The notes under the pieces were generated by a model. The model did no database searches. It had not been told where the DNA came from and was given only the letters and a program-made list of their open reading frames with translations. Positions 26,940-36,568 of a DNA stretch of 64,000 bases are shown here, piece by piece (the stretch's first letter is position 1; each line of letters starts with the position of its first letter). The stretch comes from Planctomycetota bacterium (GTDB taxonomy: Bacteria > Planctomycetota > UBA1135 > GCA-002686595). The translations under genes and the position numbers were made by a program. The stretch is taken from positions 1-64,000 of the forward strand of contig NYYZ01000037.1 of NCBI GenBank assembly GCA_002686945.1. Direction: 5' to 3'.

Positions 26940-27517
26940 AACGCATCTGTGTCTATTGTGGTTCGAGCCCGGGGGCGCGGCCGATCTACTTGGAAAACGC
27001 CAAATTGGTGGGTCGTACAATCGCCGAAGCAGGTCTTGGAGTGGTCTATGGGGGCGCCAAGGTTGGCTGCATGGGAGCCTTGGCAGACGCGACACTGACG
27101 GCTGGAGGTGATGTGATCGGAGTGATTCCCCATGGCCTGATCGAGTTGGAAGTCGCGCACACCGGCCTAACCCAGCTCGAAGCGGTAGACAGCTTGCACG
27201 AACGCAAGGCGCGCTTTGAGATGCTGTCAGACGCCTTTGTGATCTTGCCCGGAGGCCACGGCAGTCATGACGAACTATTCGAAGCCCTGACCTGGCTTCA
27301 GCTGGCCATACACCACAAGCCCATCTGCGTATTGAACCTTGAGGGCTATTTCGACCTGCTGCTGGCGCACTTGGACCACTGCGTAGCAGAGGGCTTCGTC
27401 AAACCGGTGCACCGCTCGACTCTCTTGGTGGCAGAGACCCCAGCTGAGCTGATCCCCGCCCTGACAGCCTTCACGCCCCCCGAACGCCCCGACTGGCGCG
27501 CCGGGCCCAGGCCCTAA
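26936..27517 (+). CDS. LOG/TIGR00730-family Rossmann-fold protein (cytokinin riboside monophosphate phosphoribohydrolase-like)
   Basis: 193 residues from ATG 26936. Family members hydrolyse nucleoside 5'-monophosphates or N6-modified AMP to base and ribose phosphate. Signatures: ICVYCGSSPGARPIY, GLGVVYGGAKVGCMGALADA, GVIPHGLIELEVAH, HERKARFEMLSDAFVILPGGHGSHDELFEALTWLQLAIHHKP. The usual PGGxGTxxE catalytic loop reads PGGHGSHDE, a conservative Thr-to-Ser change. Coupled by ATGA overlap to the upstream PepSY gene, an odd partner. Confidence 0.93.
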   Translation: MKRICVYCGSSPGARPIYLENAKLVGRTIAEAGLGVVYGGAKVGCMGALADATLTAGGDVIGVIPHGLIELEVAHTGLTQLEAVDSLHERKARFEMLSDAFVILPGGHGSHDELFEALTWLQLAIHHKPICVLNLEGYFDLLLAHLDHCVAEGFVKPVHRSTLLVAETPAELIPALTAFTPPERPDWRAGPRP

Positions 27518-27596
27518 GGCCCTGGACAACAGTAGTCCTCTTGGATCAACAGGATGGCAGCAAGGCAACACGCAGGCGGGGCGAACTGATCCCCAT

Positions 27597-29015
27597 TCAG
27601 GATTCAACCGAGTCCTTGCGCAGTCGCCATCCAACCTGACGCAGAACCTGCTTGGCCACCTGATCGCATGAATACCCATCAGGCAGACGCACGAAGAGCA
27701 GTTCCCGTTCAGTGCAAACCTGCTTGAGAGCGCTATAGGCATCCGGTTCAAGGCGCACGCCGAGCAAGATCAATTCCGCATCGAGGCCACTGACCACTGT
27801 ACGGATCGCATCAGCGTCCTTTAGATCCTTGACAGCCACTTGGATCAGCACCTTCGGACACAAGGACTTCTCAAGGGCATCGAAGTCGACTTCTTCGCCC
27901 TCCTGATACATGCCAGCCACAGAGACATCTGCCAACAGGTCTCGGGATTCCGCCTGCATGTCACGCTCAGGGAGTGCAGGAGAATCTGGAACGCCCGACT
28001 TGACTGCTTTAGGGACCTGGCCTTCCAAGAATGGATTCAGGATGGCTAGTAGTTCCTTGTCATCCGCATGATTGCCCGCAAGTTCTTGGGCCAACTCCAC
28101 CAGGGTTCGATCACGCGTTGCGAATCCGAGACTGGACCACTGTTCCAGAGCCGAAGTGATGGACTCCCGATCCGCATCAAGCAGCCCTCCATCCTGGGAA
28201 CGGGAGGTGTGATAACGCAGCTTGTTCAACAGAGTGCCGCGCTCCTTACGGGCCGTGATCCTCTTGCTGAATTCCTCCCTGCCCTCATTGATACGCTTGA
28301 GGAGGTCCTTGGCCTTGGTCGGATCGGCCGGATTGTCCAAGCGCATGTGCCGATCCACATAGACCCTGTGGCGAGTGGTCTGGTCCTTGAGCCAGGCGAA
28401 CAGATCGCGCTGATCCGAATCCCCGCGCAAGCCTAAGTTGCGCACGGCAACCAAAACCCCGGACTGAGCCTCGGCCATCAAATAGAGCAGGTCAGAGGCC
28501 GGTGCCAGACCTGCCGATTGAATCTCAAGCTCATGGGCAAGCTCTGCCACGCGTGCCAGCGCATCATAGGCATCCGCTGCGATCTCCACTGGCCCATCAG
28601 CGGGCAAGGGCATGGGACCATCCAGCATCCAGGGATAACATTCGGGAAGTGAGCCCAGTACCGTGCGCAGTTTCTCCTCGGTGGCCTTCAACTCCGCGCC
28701 CTCGCCGCCAGAGGAGCGCCGCTCCAATGCAAAACGCAGGGCATCCCCTTTCCACTGAGCGCGACGCTGGATCATTTCCAGATCCGCCACGGGTTCTGAG
28801 GGAATCGAGTGATCGAGGGTAGTCACCCGCCGTCCATCGGCGGCATGCACAACCTTCTCACGCAGAAGGCCCGAGGAAGAATCGAGTTGATGCCCCAACC
28901 AAGTATGTAGCGAGCGCAGGGCGTCTCGTACCTCGGGGTGGCCTTGAGAGGCCTCCACTAATGCCCCGAGAAGAGTTTTCGCGGATGATTGAATTGATTG
29001 GGGGCGGGAATCCAC
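27597..29015 (-). CDS. Large soluble protein of unknown function
   Basis: 472 residues, no signal peptide or membrane helix. Mostly helical and charged (residues 1-330), including LLKRINEGREEFSKRITARKERGTLLNKL. A flexible stretch (about 330-380) precedes a C-terminal alpha/beta domain of about 90 residues: VLIQVAVKDLKDADAIRTVVSGLDAELILLG, then VCTERELLFVRLPDGYSCDQVAKQVLRQVGW. That domain faintly resembles the nucleotide-binding-like DUF2325 fold (strand, helix, second Rossmann-like strand), but I cannot assign it. It is convergent with the LOG gene and follows the M14 gene on its strand, 98 bp away. Confidence 0.75.
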   Translation of the reverse strand: MDSRPQSIQSSAKTLLGALVEASQGHPEVRDALRSLHTWLGHQLDSSSGLLREKVVHAADGRRVTTLDHSIPSEPVADLEMIQRRAQWKGDALRFALERRSSGGEGAELKATEEKLRTVLGSLPECYPWMLDGPMPLPADGPVEIAADAYDALARVAELAHELEIQSAGLAPASDLLYLMAEAQSGVLVAVRNLGLRGDSDQRDLFAWLKDQTTRHRVYVDRHMRLDNPADPTKAKDLLKRINEGREEFSKRITARKERGTLLNKLRYHTSRSQDGGLLDADRESITSALEQWSSLGFATRDRTLVELAQELAGNHADDKELLAILNPFLEGQVPKAVKSGVPDSPALPERDMQAESRDLLADVSVAGMYQEGEEVDFDALEKSLCPKVLIQVAVKDLKDADAIRTVVSGLDAELILLGVRLEPDAYSALKQVCTERELLFVRLPDGYSCDQVAKQVLRQVGWRLRKDSVES

Positions 29016-29113
29016 GGGAATAATTGATCGAGGGGGGACCTACGGTTGACCCCTCAGACCGACTGAGTGTAAGGCAAAGCCCAGAGAATGGAAACGCTGA
29101 CAGACCAATGGCT

Positions 29114-31951
29114 CTAACGCCTTCGGACTGGAGAAGCCCCGACCCCAGGTCCCAGCAAGGCCGCATTCCCTAGAATCCTACTGGTCTGAGCCCAGGAACC
29201 TCTGAACACAGGGGAAGTTGCAAAGAGGATCACCTGTCCGTTCCCATGGGACTCTTGGGTAACCCAAGCACTGTCCGCGATTCTGACTCGGGCTTCGGGC
29301 CAAAGGAGACCCCCAAGGCGAAGCGCGCTAGAAGTCGCAAATCGAACGGGCACACGACCTGCATCCACCAGCACGCTGGAGCCTGCAAAGAAGAGTGCAA
29401 GCTCCGCCGGACAGCCCACAGTCAACCAATGATGGTCATCAATCTCTCCCTTGAGTACAACTCCCTGGGGCATGAAGCGCCTCTGCCAGGCATCTTGGCG
29501 AGAGGGATCTGAATCGACGGACTCGGAGGAGCCCTCGGGACCTGAATCCTCTAGTTCCTTAGGTGCCAGATCTTCCGGACCCTCCCAAAGAGCGCCTGTA
29601 TCCAGTTCAACTTCCCTCGCAGCGCGCGCACGGCGTGTCGCCAGGGCGTAGCGGTCCAATTCCTCAAGCACATCCCGACGGCGCCGGGCGCTGACCATGG
29701 GTTCCTTCTGGGTCACCACCGCCGAAGAAGCGCTGCCGATGGCAATCAGGGTGCCTCCTCCACGCACCCAGGCGTCAATCGAATTGCCAGCTCGATCGAA
29801 CCAAGAATTCGCATTCCCCGGAGGCAGGATCAGTACCTGGTACTCACGCAAGTCTGTTCTGCCAAGAGAAGCCGAGTCGATCAGTGTCACGCTCGCTCCC
29901 AGTACTTCATCCAGGTACTGCCAGATGTGCCCTAGGTCACTGGTCTGGACACCTTCGCCAGCGACGAGCGCCACCCGTGGGGCATACAACAGGGTGAAGT
30001 GCTGACCACCAAGGTCCGGGTGATCTAGATCCGGCGACCGACCGCTGCTCAAGGGCAAAGGCCGCGTGCCAGACTGCGCGGCGGCAAGGGCGACGCGCTG
30101 GCCAAGGTCTGACTGGTTTTCGTGGCGGCGAATCAGGAAGGAGCCACGCGGGAAGACCCGAGAGGTCCCTGCCGAGCGTCCCACGAACTCCTCATCACTC
30201 AGATGAACTTGAATCCCAGCCTCAAAGGCCCGAGCCAAGAATGCTAGGGCGCGGGGATCGTCGGCCGAAAGCGCATAGGCGTAGGCACCCCCGGAGAAGG
30301 CTGGTACGGGCGAGACTGGTCTCCCTCCTACCAGGGGATCCCCAAGGGTCAGACCCTCGGGCGTTCCCCACCAACAGTTGACGCCCATCTGGCGGCCCAG
30401 GTCCCAGGCGGTGACGTCGTACAAGCGGCTGCCGTCCCCCCGCTCCAATCGCTCGCGCTCATCCAACAGGGTCTTGGAATCGATACGGGGATCGAACTCC
30501 AAGTAGGCTCGCACCAAGGCACCACGGGGTTGCGTCACAGGCACAAGCAAGGTTCCTGCTGGGAATGTACGGGCAGGCAAGGCTGCGCCCAGGTGAGAAG
30601 TAACCTCTTGGGCCTCGAATTCTTCGGCAGCAGCGAACACCTCCACTCCCTGATCGATCAACACCCGAGTGAGATTGCCGGAGGGATCATGGTAGAAGAA
30701 CGCACGCTTGGATCCGGACCTCGAACCATCCACATGACTGCGATGAAAGGCATGGTAGTCCTCCAAGACAGCCACACGATTCTGCGCCAGAGTCTCCAGG
30801 TTGGACCAACTGGCAATCACCTGTCCATGCACAGCCTCACGATAGGGAACGACCTCACCAGACTCCCGAAGCAGGGGCTGACCCGCGTTGCGGCCCTGTT
30901 CATAGAGCATGCCAATCGCGCCCCCCAGACTGCCCCAGGAATCCGAATACCCGGGATACCAGGCATCCGCCCACTCACGGGTGTAGTAACCCCAGCCCAT
31001 CGCGTCGAAGGCCTCCCCATGGGCGTCCGCAAAAACTCCCTGCCAGTGCAACAGACGTGAAGGCAGAGCCGGATGACGAGGTGCAGCCTGGGGATACATC
31101 AGGAAAGTGTCCAGCCCACTCATCTCATGCGCATCCACGAACAACTGGGGCCGCAAGGCCAGGTTCACACGCCAGCGCCCTCGGGTCTCCGGACAAACCC
31201 CAGCCATCCAGTCGCGATTCATGTCAAACAGATAGTGGTTCCCTCGTCCAAAAGGCCACCGCCCACGCTGCATGGCCTGAGAATCCAGGTTCACCCGCCG
31301 CCCAGCAGCCTGCTGCACCAAGGAAGCAATACGCGCCCGTCCATCGGGATTCATACACGGGTCAAGCACCACCACCACACTATCCAGCAAAGCCAGGGTG
31401 CCCTCGTCTTGTCCCGCAACCAATCGATGAGCCACTGCCAAGGCAGCGTCACTCCCACTGGTTTCATCACCATGAATCGAATATCCCATCCAAGCGATTG
31501 CTGGTGTGCGCTCGATCAGATCCTGGGCCTGCTCCTCGCTCAGCCCACGCGGGTCACTCAACAAATCAATACTGCTGCGGATCGATTCCAGGCGCTCGTG
31601 ATTGGCTGGGGAAGTAATCACGGTATAGATCAAACGCCGACCTTCGTGGGTCTTACCGTAGTCATGCAGGGTCATGCGATCCGAGAGGCTGGCCCACATA
31701 CTGAAGGCCGACAGAATTTCCCTGGGCCGTGCGATTCGCGAGCCAACCGATTGACCGAGCACCTCCGAGCCATCGGGAATCGCCGGATCAACGGTCACGC
31801 CCTCGAAGAAGGAGGCAACATGCTCATGGCCCTCCTTGTCCCCGAGCTGAATCGGCTCAAAATTCTCCGGCGTCACCGGATGATCCTGAGTTGGTGCGGC
31901 AATCAGAGGAAGAGTAGTGAAAGCAAAGCTGGCTAGGATGGGCAGACGCAT
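29114..31951 (-). CDS. Exported M14-family zinc carboxypeptidase-like protein
   Basis: 945 residues with signal peptide (MRLPILASFAFTTLPLIAA). M14 domain at about 75-390: HDYGKTHEGRRLIYTVITS, zinc ligands in SIHGDETSG (His160, Glu163), LDPCMNPDGR, NRDWM and the third ligand in VDAHEMSG (His276). The remainder (about 400-900) includes an RRHENQSDLG-type region and a glutamine-amidotransferase-like domain (LILPPGNANSWFDRAG, WVRGGGTLIAIG) usual for large bacterial M14 proteins of this class. An acidic Ser/Glu-rich linker lies near 800-835. Acts in the periplasm or outside on peptides or murein; specificity unknown. Confidence 0.92.
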   Translation of the reverse strand: MRLPILASFAFTTLPLIAAPTQDHPVTPENFEPIQLGDKEGHEHVASFFEGVTVDPAIPDGSEVLGQSVGSRIARPREILSAFSMWASLSDRMTLHDYGKTHEGRRLIYTVITSPANHERLESIRSSIDLLSDPRGLSEEQAQDLIERTPAIAWMGYSIHGDETSGSDAALAVAHRLVAGQDEGTLALLDSVVVVLDPCMNPDGRARIASLVQQAAGRRVNLDSQAMQRGRWPFGRGNHYLFDMNRDWMAGVCPETRGRWRVNLALRPQLFVDAHEMSGLDTFLMYPQAAPRHPALPSRLLHWQGVFADAHGEAFDAMGWGYYTREWADAWYPGYSDSWGSLGGAIGMLYEQGRNAGQPLLRESGEVVPYREAVHGQVIASWSNLETLAQNRVAVLEDYHAFHRSHVDGSRSGSKRAFFYHDPSGNLTRVLIDQGVEVFAAAEEFEAQEVTSHLGAALPARTFPAGTLLVPVTQPRGALVRAYLEFDPRIDSKTLLDERERLERGDGSRLYDVTAWDLGRQMGVNCWWGTPEGLTLGDPLVGGRPVSPVPAFSGGAYAYALSADDPRALAFLARAFEAGIQVHLSDEEFVGRSAGTSRVFPRGSFLIRRHENQSDLGQRVALAAAQSGTRPLPLSSGRSPDLDHPDLGGQHFTLLYAPRVALVAGEGVQTSDLGHIWQYLDEVLGASVTLIDSASLGRTDLREYQVLILPPGNANSWFDRAGNSIDAWVRGGGTLIAIGSASSAVVTQKEPMVSARRRRDVLEELDRYALATRRARAAREVELDTGALWEGPEDLAPKELEDSGPEGSSESVDSDPSRQDAWQRRFMPQGVVLKGEIDDHHWLTVGCPAELALFFAGSSVLVDAGRVPVRFATSSALRLGGLLWPEARVRIADSAWVTQESHGNGQVILFATSPVFRGSWAQTSRILGNAALLGPGVGASPVRRR

Positions 31952-32024
31952 AGTGTCAGCAGTCTAGCGCCCGTCCTGGGCCTGATGCCCTGCAACGATC
32001 CCCGACAGCTGGGGCCCCGACCCA

Positions 32025-34268
32025 TCACTGGAAGGTAATCGTCACCGCGTCGCTGCCGTTGTAGCCCGGCAGCCCGGCCGCAGGATCCCGATACCACAAC
32101 TGAAAGTGCAGCGTGGAGCCCGCAAGAATCTCGGTCGCAGCTGGCGCCACGGAGAAGTCCACTGTGTAGAGGCCTGTCCCAACGCTGTTGGCAAAGGTCG
32201 GTGGCAGGAGCCGTTTCAGGCTACCCCCAACGCAACGGATACCGTGACCGAAGATCGAATTTGCAGTCGCAGGCCCAAAGAAGAACAACCCCGGTTGTGA
32301 GGCAGGCATGCCAGTGGCAGCAAAGATCAAGTCGCCATTCGCAACCTGGGGACTGCCCAGGGCAAGTATGCGGGCCACATCCCCCGTACTGTTGGACAGG
32401 GGAGTGCAATAACGCGTTCCGAATGGTTCGGGCTGATTGGCTTGAGCAAGAGCCTCGACCTCGTGGGTCCCAAGCACTCGGCGGTAGATGCGCAACTCAT
32501 CAAAAACACATGGGGCGTCCGAAGAATAGGTGAGGGTTCCATCCTGCCCGAGGGCCGTGGCAAGCCCGGCGTCCAGATCGCCCTGACCCAGAATCGGAAT
32601 CCCGCCGAGACATTCGCCGTCCGCGTAGAACAACGCCAGACCGTCACGGTCATGGGTTACTGCCAAATGGTGCCAGGCCCCATCCCCAATGTAGGCCACC
32701 AGGTCAAAGTCCAATCTACTGGCCGCCGCACCGCGCAGGTTCCACTGCCAATGGCCTCCATCATAATCGCCAGCAATCAACCAGCCCACATTCCCGCCGC
32801 TATTCCAGTTCTTGTTGGCCAGGAAGGAAGGATCGCTGGGCCAACCGTTGGTTCGCACCCACAGGGATACGCTGAAGTCTGTTTGCGCACCGAAATCCAA
32901 GTCTGCAGGGTTGCCCAAAGTAACAAAATCCCCGTTGCCGTCCAAGTCCAGACCGAGGCCCACCCGTCCCAAGGTGTAGAAGGGATTGCCCACAAGTGTG
33001 CCTCCGTTGCCATGGCCAGATTCATCGATTGCGTCTCCTTGCAAATTGAGGTGCACAACAAGGCCATCCAACATCTCGCCCGTAGTGGTGAAACTCCAAA
33101 CAGGCCCCTGATGAGTTGTCAGAGGAGTGACCGTATCCACCCGCCAGTAGTAGGTGGTGTATTGATCCAGTTGACCAGGATCGATGGTCGTGGCGCTTGT
33201 ACTGCCCAACAAGTCCCCTGCGCTCAGAAGAGGGTTTTCAGCGAGGAATACGTCGTAGGACACGGCATTCATTGCCTCAACCCAATTGAGTAGCCCAGTA
33301 TGACTGCAGTGTTCTTCTTCCGGCAAAGGATGAGGCCTGCTCGCGGTTTGCTGCGGAACAACAAAGGGAATCGCATCTGCCAGATTCCAGGCGGGATCAA
33401 ATGGCACGCCCAAGTGATCCAACGCCGTGCGCGCGGCCGCGGTATGGCCTGGGCCCGGGGTATAGACGCCTGGAACAGCTGCACCCCCCTGAACGATCAT
33501 CCAGATGCGCCGCTCATGGGGACTGTGTCCCCCATGGCTGTTGTGCAGGCCCCCATGGTCGGTGGTCACGATGATCTGCCAGTCTTCGTTGGCATAGTTG
33601 GGCCTGGCCTGCAGTGCAGCAAGTACAGCACCGATGTGTGCGTCGGTATCTTCGATCGCACTGATGTAGGCGGGGTTGTGCGGGCTGTAACCAGAAGCAT
33701 GCCCTTCGTGATCCACATCGTCAAAGTGCACAAAGAGCGCATGAGGATCCTCGTTCTGCAAATGAGTGACCACGGCGTTGCGCACAGCCGGACCAGAACC
33801 CGCGGTGTTGATCAAGAAGTCCGCAAGGCCCGGATAGGGTGCCAATAGGGAGTCATTGATCGGGTGCCACTGCACTATGGACGACAGAACCGCAGCAGGA
33901 AAGGTATTTCGCACACGGGCGAAGAAGTGGGGATAGGCATTGAAATTGCCGTTGGAGAATCCACCGTTGGAAGCCACGCCGTGCCGGTCCACCCACACGC
34001 CGGTCAGAATACTCGACCAGCCTGGACCACTGGACGTAGCCTGCCGAGTCGGATCAGCGGGCATGATGCCGCCACCAGCAACGGCGTCCCAGGTCACCGC
34101 TCCCTGAGACACAAGCCCATCCAAGGCAGGAGTGAAAGCAGCGCGCACAGCATCGGAACGAACGCCATCGATACCGATCATCAAGACATGCTTGGGGCCG
34201 GGGTCCTGGGAAAACACGGGCAACGCACAAGACCCGAGAGCCAAGGCCAGGGAGGAGAGAGTGATCAC
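32025..34268 (-). CDS. Exported alkaline-phosphatase/nucleotide-pyrophosphatase-family protein with LamG domain
   Basis: 747 residues; signal peptide MITLSSLALALGSCALPVFS. The phosphodiesterase domain (about 25-300) has HVLMIGIDGVRSDAVRAAFTPALD, the likely nucleophile in PTRQATSSGPGWSSILTGV (Thr or Ser), FVHFDDVDHEGHASGY and IIVTTDHGG with HGGHSPHERR. A fibronectin-like segment (about 330-395), a LamG/concanavalin domain (about 405-600; VSLWVRTNGWPSDPSF, WHHLAVTHDRDGLALFYADG) and a C-terminal beta domain (about 610-747) follow. The last domain ends in LHFQLWYRDPAAGLPGYNGSDAVTITFQ-like strands that I associate with secreted planctomycete proteins. Confidence 0.9.
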   Translation of the reverse strand: MITLSSLALALGSCALPVFSQDPGPKHVLMIGIDGVRSDAVRAAFTPALDGLVSQGAVTWDAVAGGGIMPADPTRQATSSGPGWSSILTGVWVDRHGVASNGGFSNGNFNAYPHFFARVRNTFPAAVLSSIVQWHPINDSLLAPYPGLADFLINTAGSGPAVRNAVVTHLQNEDPHALFVHFDDVDHEGHASGYSPHNPAYISAIEDTDAHIGAVLAALQARPNYANEDWQIIVTTDHGGLHNSHGGHSPHERRIWMIVQGGAAVPGVYTPGPGHTAAARTALDHLGVPFDPAWNLADAIPFVVPQQTASRPHPLPEEEHCSHTGLLNWVEAMNAVSYDVFLAENPLLSAGDLLGSTSATTIDPGQLDQYTTYYWRVDTVTPLTTHQGPVWSFTTTGEMLDGLVVHLNLQGDAIDESGHGNGGTLVGNPFYTLGRVGLGLDLDGNGDFVTLGNPADLDFGAQTDFSVSLWVRTNGWPSDPSFLANKNWNSGGNVGWLIAGDYDGGHWQWNLRGAAASRLDFDLVAYIGDGAWHHLAVTHDRDGLALFYADGECLGGIPILGQGDLDAGLATALGQDGTLTYSSDAPCVFDELRIYRRVLGTHEVEALAQANQPEPFGTRYCTPLSNSTGDVARILALGSPQVANGDLIFAATGMPASQPGLFFFGPATANSIFGHGIRCVGGSLKRLLPPTFANSVGTGLYTVDFSVAPAATEILAGSTLHFQLWYRDPAAGLPGYNGSDAVTITFQ

Positions 34269-34382
34269 TGTGATTCGATCCTACCACGGTCGAGGAATTT
34301 CAGTTGCCCAATCGCCCATGTCGCACCCTCGGTGCCATGACCCAGCCCCTCACCCCGCTATGATCCCCTCCGCCTGCTCACT

Positions 34383-35141
34383 ATGAATCACCGCATCAGA
34401 CGATACGAGACCTGCGACTCCACCAACGAGCGCGCCCTCTGTGCCCTTGACAAGGGCACCGGGCAGCATGGGGATGTGCTGATCGCCAAGGAGCAAAGCC
34501 AGGGTCGCGGGCGCCAGGGCAGCGTCTGGTGGAGTGCACCGGCGGGTGGACTCTACCTCTCCATGATTTGGCGTCCGAAGCAGGCGATCAATGCAGTCTG
34601 CCTGACGCTTGCAGGAGGGCTTGCAGCGTTGGACTGCGCGCAATTGTCAGGTCTCGATAGATGTCTGCTCAAATGGCCCAATGACCTGATGGTAGGTGAC
34701 AAGAAACTTGCCGGGGTTCTGGTGGAAACCCGCGGACTTGAACCCTCCCAACCGCGGTATGTAATCGGCATCGGCTTGAATGTCGGGCAAGAGAGCTTCC
34801 CCACAGATCTACAGCAAGAGCGCGAAGTCACGAGTCTGGCGCAAGAGGGAATCGACTCCTGCCTGGCCGAGGCGGAAGAGCATTTGATCAAGGCACTGGA
34901 CCAACGGCTGGAACAGGCAGCGAGGACTCCCTCAAGTCTTGGAGAAGACTTCCTCACCGCAAGCCAATTGGCCGGAGCGAGGGTCGAGGTGCACTCTGGC
35001 AATCAGGTGCACCGAGGCCGGTTGCTGAAGCTTGAATTTGAGTTCGATCTTGACTCAGAGCCAGTCCTGTGCCTTGAAACGGCGCCGGGAGTCGTGACCC
35101 GTCTCGTGGCGGCCCACATAAGTGCTCTGCACTCACGGTGA
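34383..35141 (+). CDS. birA: Biotin--[acetyl-CoA-carboxylase] ligase, monofunctional
   Basis: 252 residues. Adenylates biotin and attaches it to carboxyl-carrier proteins. Signatures: ETCDSTNERAL, AKEQSQGRGRQGSVWWSAPAGGLYLSMIW (biotinyl-AMP loop, keeping the catalytic Arg of GRGR), LKWPNDLMVGDKKLAGVLVET and YVIGIGLNVGQ, with a C-terminal SH3-like domain. It lacks the N-terminal winged helix of E. coli BirA, so it should not act as a repressor. First gene of a plus-strand cluster (birA, rph, rdgB, lepA, lepB, DUF3293), starting 114 bp from the divergent phosphodiesterase gene. Confidence 0.95.
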   Translation: MNHRIRRYETCDSTNERALCALDKGTGQHGDVLIAKEQSQGRGRQGSVWWSAPAGGLYLSMIWRPKQAINAVCLTLAGGLAALDCAQLSGLDRCLLKWPNDLMVGDKKLAGVLVETRGLEPSQPRYVIGIGLNVGQESFPTDLQQEREVTSLAQEGIDSCLAEAEEHLIKALDQRLEQAARTPSSLGEDFLTASQLAGARVEVHSGNQVHRGRLLKLEFEFDLDSEPVLCLETAPGVVTRLVAAHISALHSR

Positions 35142-35189
35142 TTCTCCTCAAAAGCAGCAATCGATGCTGCTGAGAGGCGTCTTGCGGAT

Positions 35190-35945
35190 ATGATCTTGCG
35201 CCCGGAATCAACCCCCAACCCACACATGACACGCCACGACGGACGCGAACAATCGGCCTTGCGCGACTTGCACTTCGAACGCCACTTCACCGAACACGCC
35301 CAGGGGTCGGTGCTTGCCTGTTTCGGACGCACCCGGGTGCTGTGCACGGCCACTATCACGGACACCGTGCCGCACTTCATGCGAGGCAAGGGGCAAGGTT
35401 GGTTGACTGCCGAATACGCCATGCTTCCCTCATCCACAGAGGGCCGTAAGACCCGTGACCGTGCAGGAAGGGTGGACGGTCGTTCCGTTGAGATTCAGCG
35501 CCTGATCGGTCGCTCGCTACGCGCGGTGATTGATCTCAAACGCATGCCTGAAAAGACCATCTGGGTCGACTGCGATGTGCTGCAGGCCGATGGAGGCACC
35601 CGCACAACCGCCATCAGCGGCGCTTGGATTGCCCTGCACGATGCCTTTTCATGGATGAAGGACAAGCGGCAGATCGGCGACTGGCCATTGATGGACCAAC
35701 TGGGCGCGGTCAGCGTTGGTGTTGTGGCAGGTGAACCCGTCTGCGATCTGGACTATGTGGAGGACAGTCAAGCGGACACGGACATGAATCTCGTCATGAC
35801 CGGCAGCGGCACCTACATCGAAGTGCAGGGTTCTGCCGAGGGAGCACCCTTCAACCGCAGTCAGCTCGATGACATGTTGAGCATGGGCGAGGAGGGCATT
35901 CGCCAGATTTTCGAGGCCCAAAAAGCTGCGTTGGAAGGAGCCTAG
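35190..35945 (+). CDS. rph: Ribonuclease PH
   Basis: 251 residues as given. Phosphorolytic 3' exonuclease that trims tRNA 3' ends. ATG 35190 has a GAGAGG about 12 nt upstream, while the family N-terminus corresponds to MTRHDGR at ATG 35226; either start may be used. Signatures: GSVLACFGRTRVLCTATI, GKGQGWLTAEYAMLPSST, GRVDGRSVEIQRLIGRSLRA, WVDCDVLQADGGTRTTAISGAWIAL and VCDLDYVEDSQADTDMNLVMTGSG, which give the complete phosphate and RNA sites. The next gene starts 2 bp after its stop. Confidence 0.97.
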   Translation: MILRPESTPNPHMTRHDGREQSALRDLHFERHFTEHAQGSVLACFGRTRVLCTATITDTVPHFMRGKGQGWLTAEYAMLPSSTEGRKTRDRAGRVDGRSVEIQRLIGRSLRAVIDLKRMPEKTIWVDCDVLQADGGTRTTAISGAWIALHDAFSWMKDKRQIGDWPLMDQLGAVSVGVVAGEPVCDLDYVEDSQADTDMNLVMTGSGTYIEVQGSAEGAPFNRSQLDDMLSMGEEGIRQIFEAQKAALEGA

Positions 35946-35947
35946 CA

Positions 35948-36568
35948 GTGGAGCTCCTCCTCGCCACGGGTAATACCCACAAGGCACAGGAACTGCGGGA
36001 CATGTTATCTGAACTTCCCGTGACCGTGCTTACGCCAGATGAAATAGGTGGACTACCCGAGGTGATCGAGGACGGCACAACCTTTGGAGAAAACGCGGTC
36101 AAGAAAGCGCGCAGCGCTGCCCTCCATACAGGCCGCTGGTCTTTAGCCGACGACTCAGGCCTGTGCGTGGATGCGCTCGGTGGTGCACCAGGCATCCACA
36201 GTGCCCGCTATGGCGGAACCCATGGAGACGACCAGGGCAACAACCACAAACTCTTGAAAGAACTGGCACAAGTACCCGAACGCAATCGAAACGCGGCCTT
36301 CGTCTGTGCCCTGGCCCTGGCGCGCCCGAATGGCGAGATCGAGACTGTGCTTGAAGGCCGCACGGAGGGCCGCATCCTGAATCAAGCGGAAGGACAGGGA
36401 GGTTTCGGCTACGACCCCTTGTTTCAGTTCATTGAACCCAACCTGATGCAGACCAATCGCTGCTTCGCCAGCTTGACCTCGACGGAGAAATCCGCTGTCA
36501 GCCATCGGGGCCGCGCCCTGCGTGCCCTCGGGCACGAGCTTATTGCGATCTTGGAGCGGTCCCCATGA
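35948..36568 (+). CDS. rdgB: XTP/dITP diphosphatase (HAM1/RdgB)
   Basis: 206 residues, GTG start. Hydrolyses non-canonical purine triphosphates (XTP, ITP, dITP) to keep them out of nucleic acids. Signatures: LLATGNTHKAQELRDML, TFGENAVKKARSAA, LADDSGLCVDALGGAPGIHSARY, GQGGFGYDPLFQF and the terminal VSHRGRALRAL. Length is normal. It starts 2 bp after rph, a common bacterial pairing, and overlaps lepA by 4 bp (ATGA). Confidence 0.97.
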   Translation: MELLLATGNTHKAQELRDMLSELPVTVLTPDEIGGLPEVIEDGTTFGENAVKKARSAALHTGRWSLADDSGLCVDALGGAPGIHSARYGGTHGDDQGNNHKLLKELAQVPERNRNAAFVCALALARPNGEIETVLEGRTEGRILNQAEGQGGFGYDPLFQFIEPNLMQTNRCFASLTSTEKSAVSHRGRALRALGHELIAILERSP

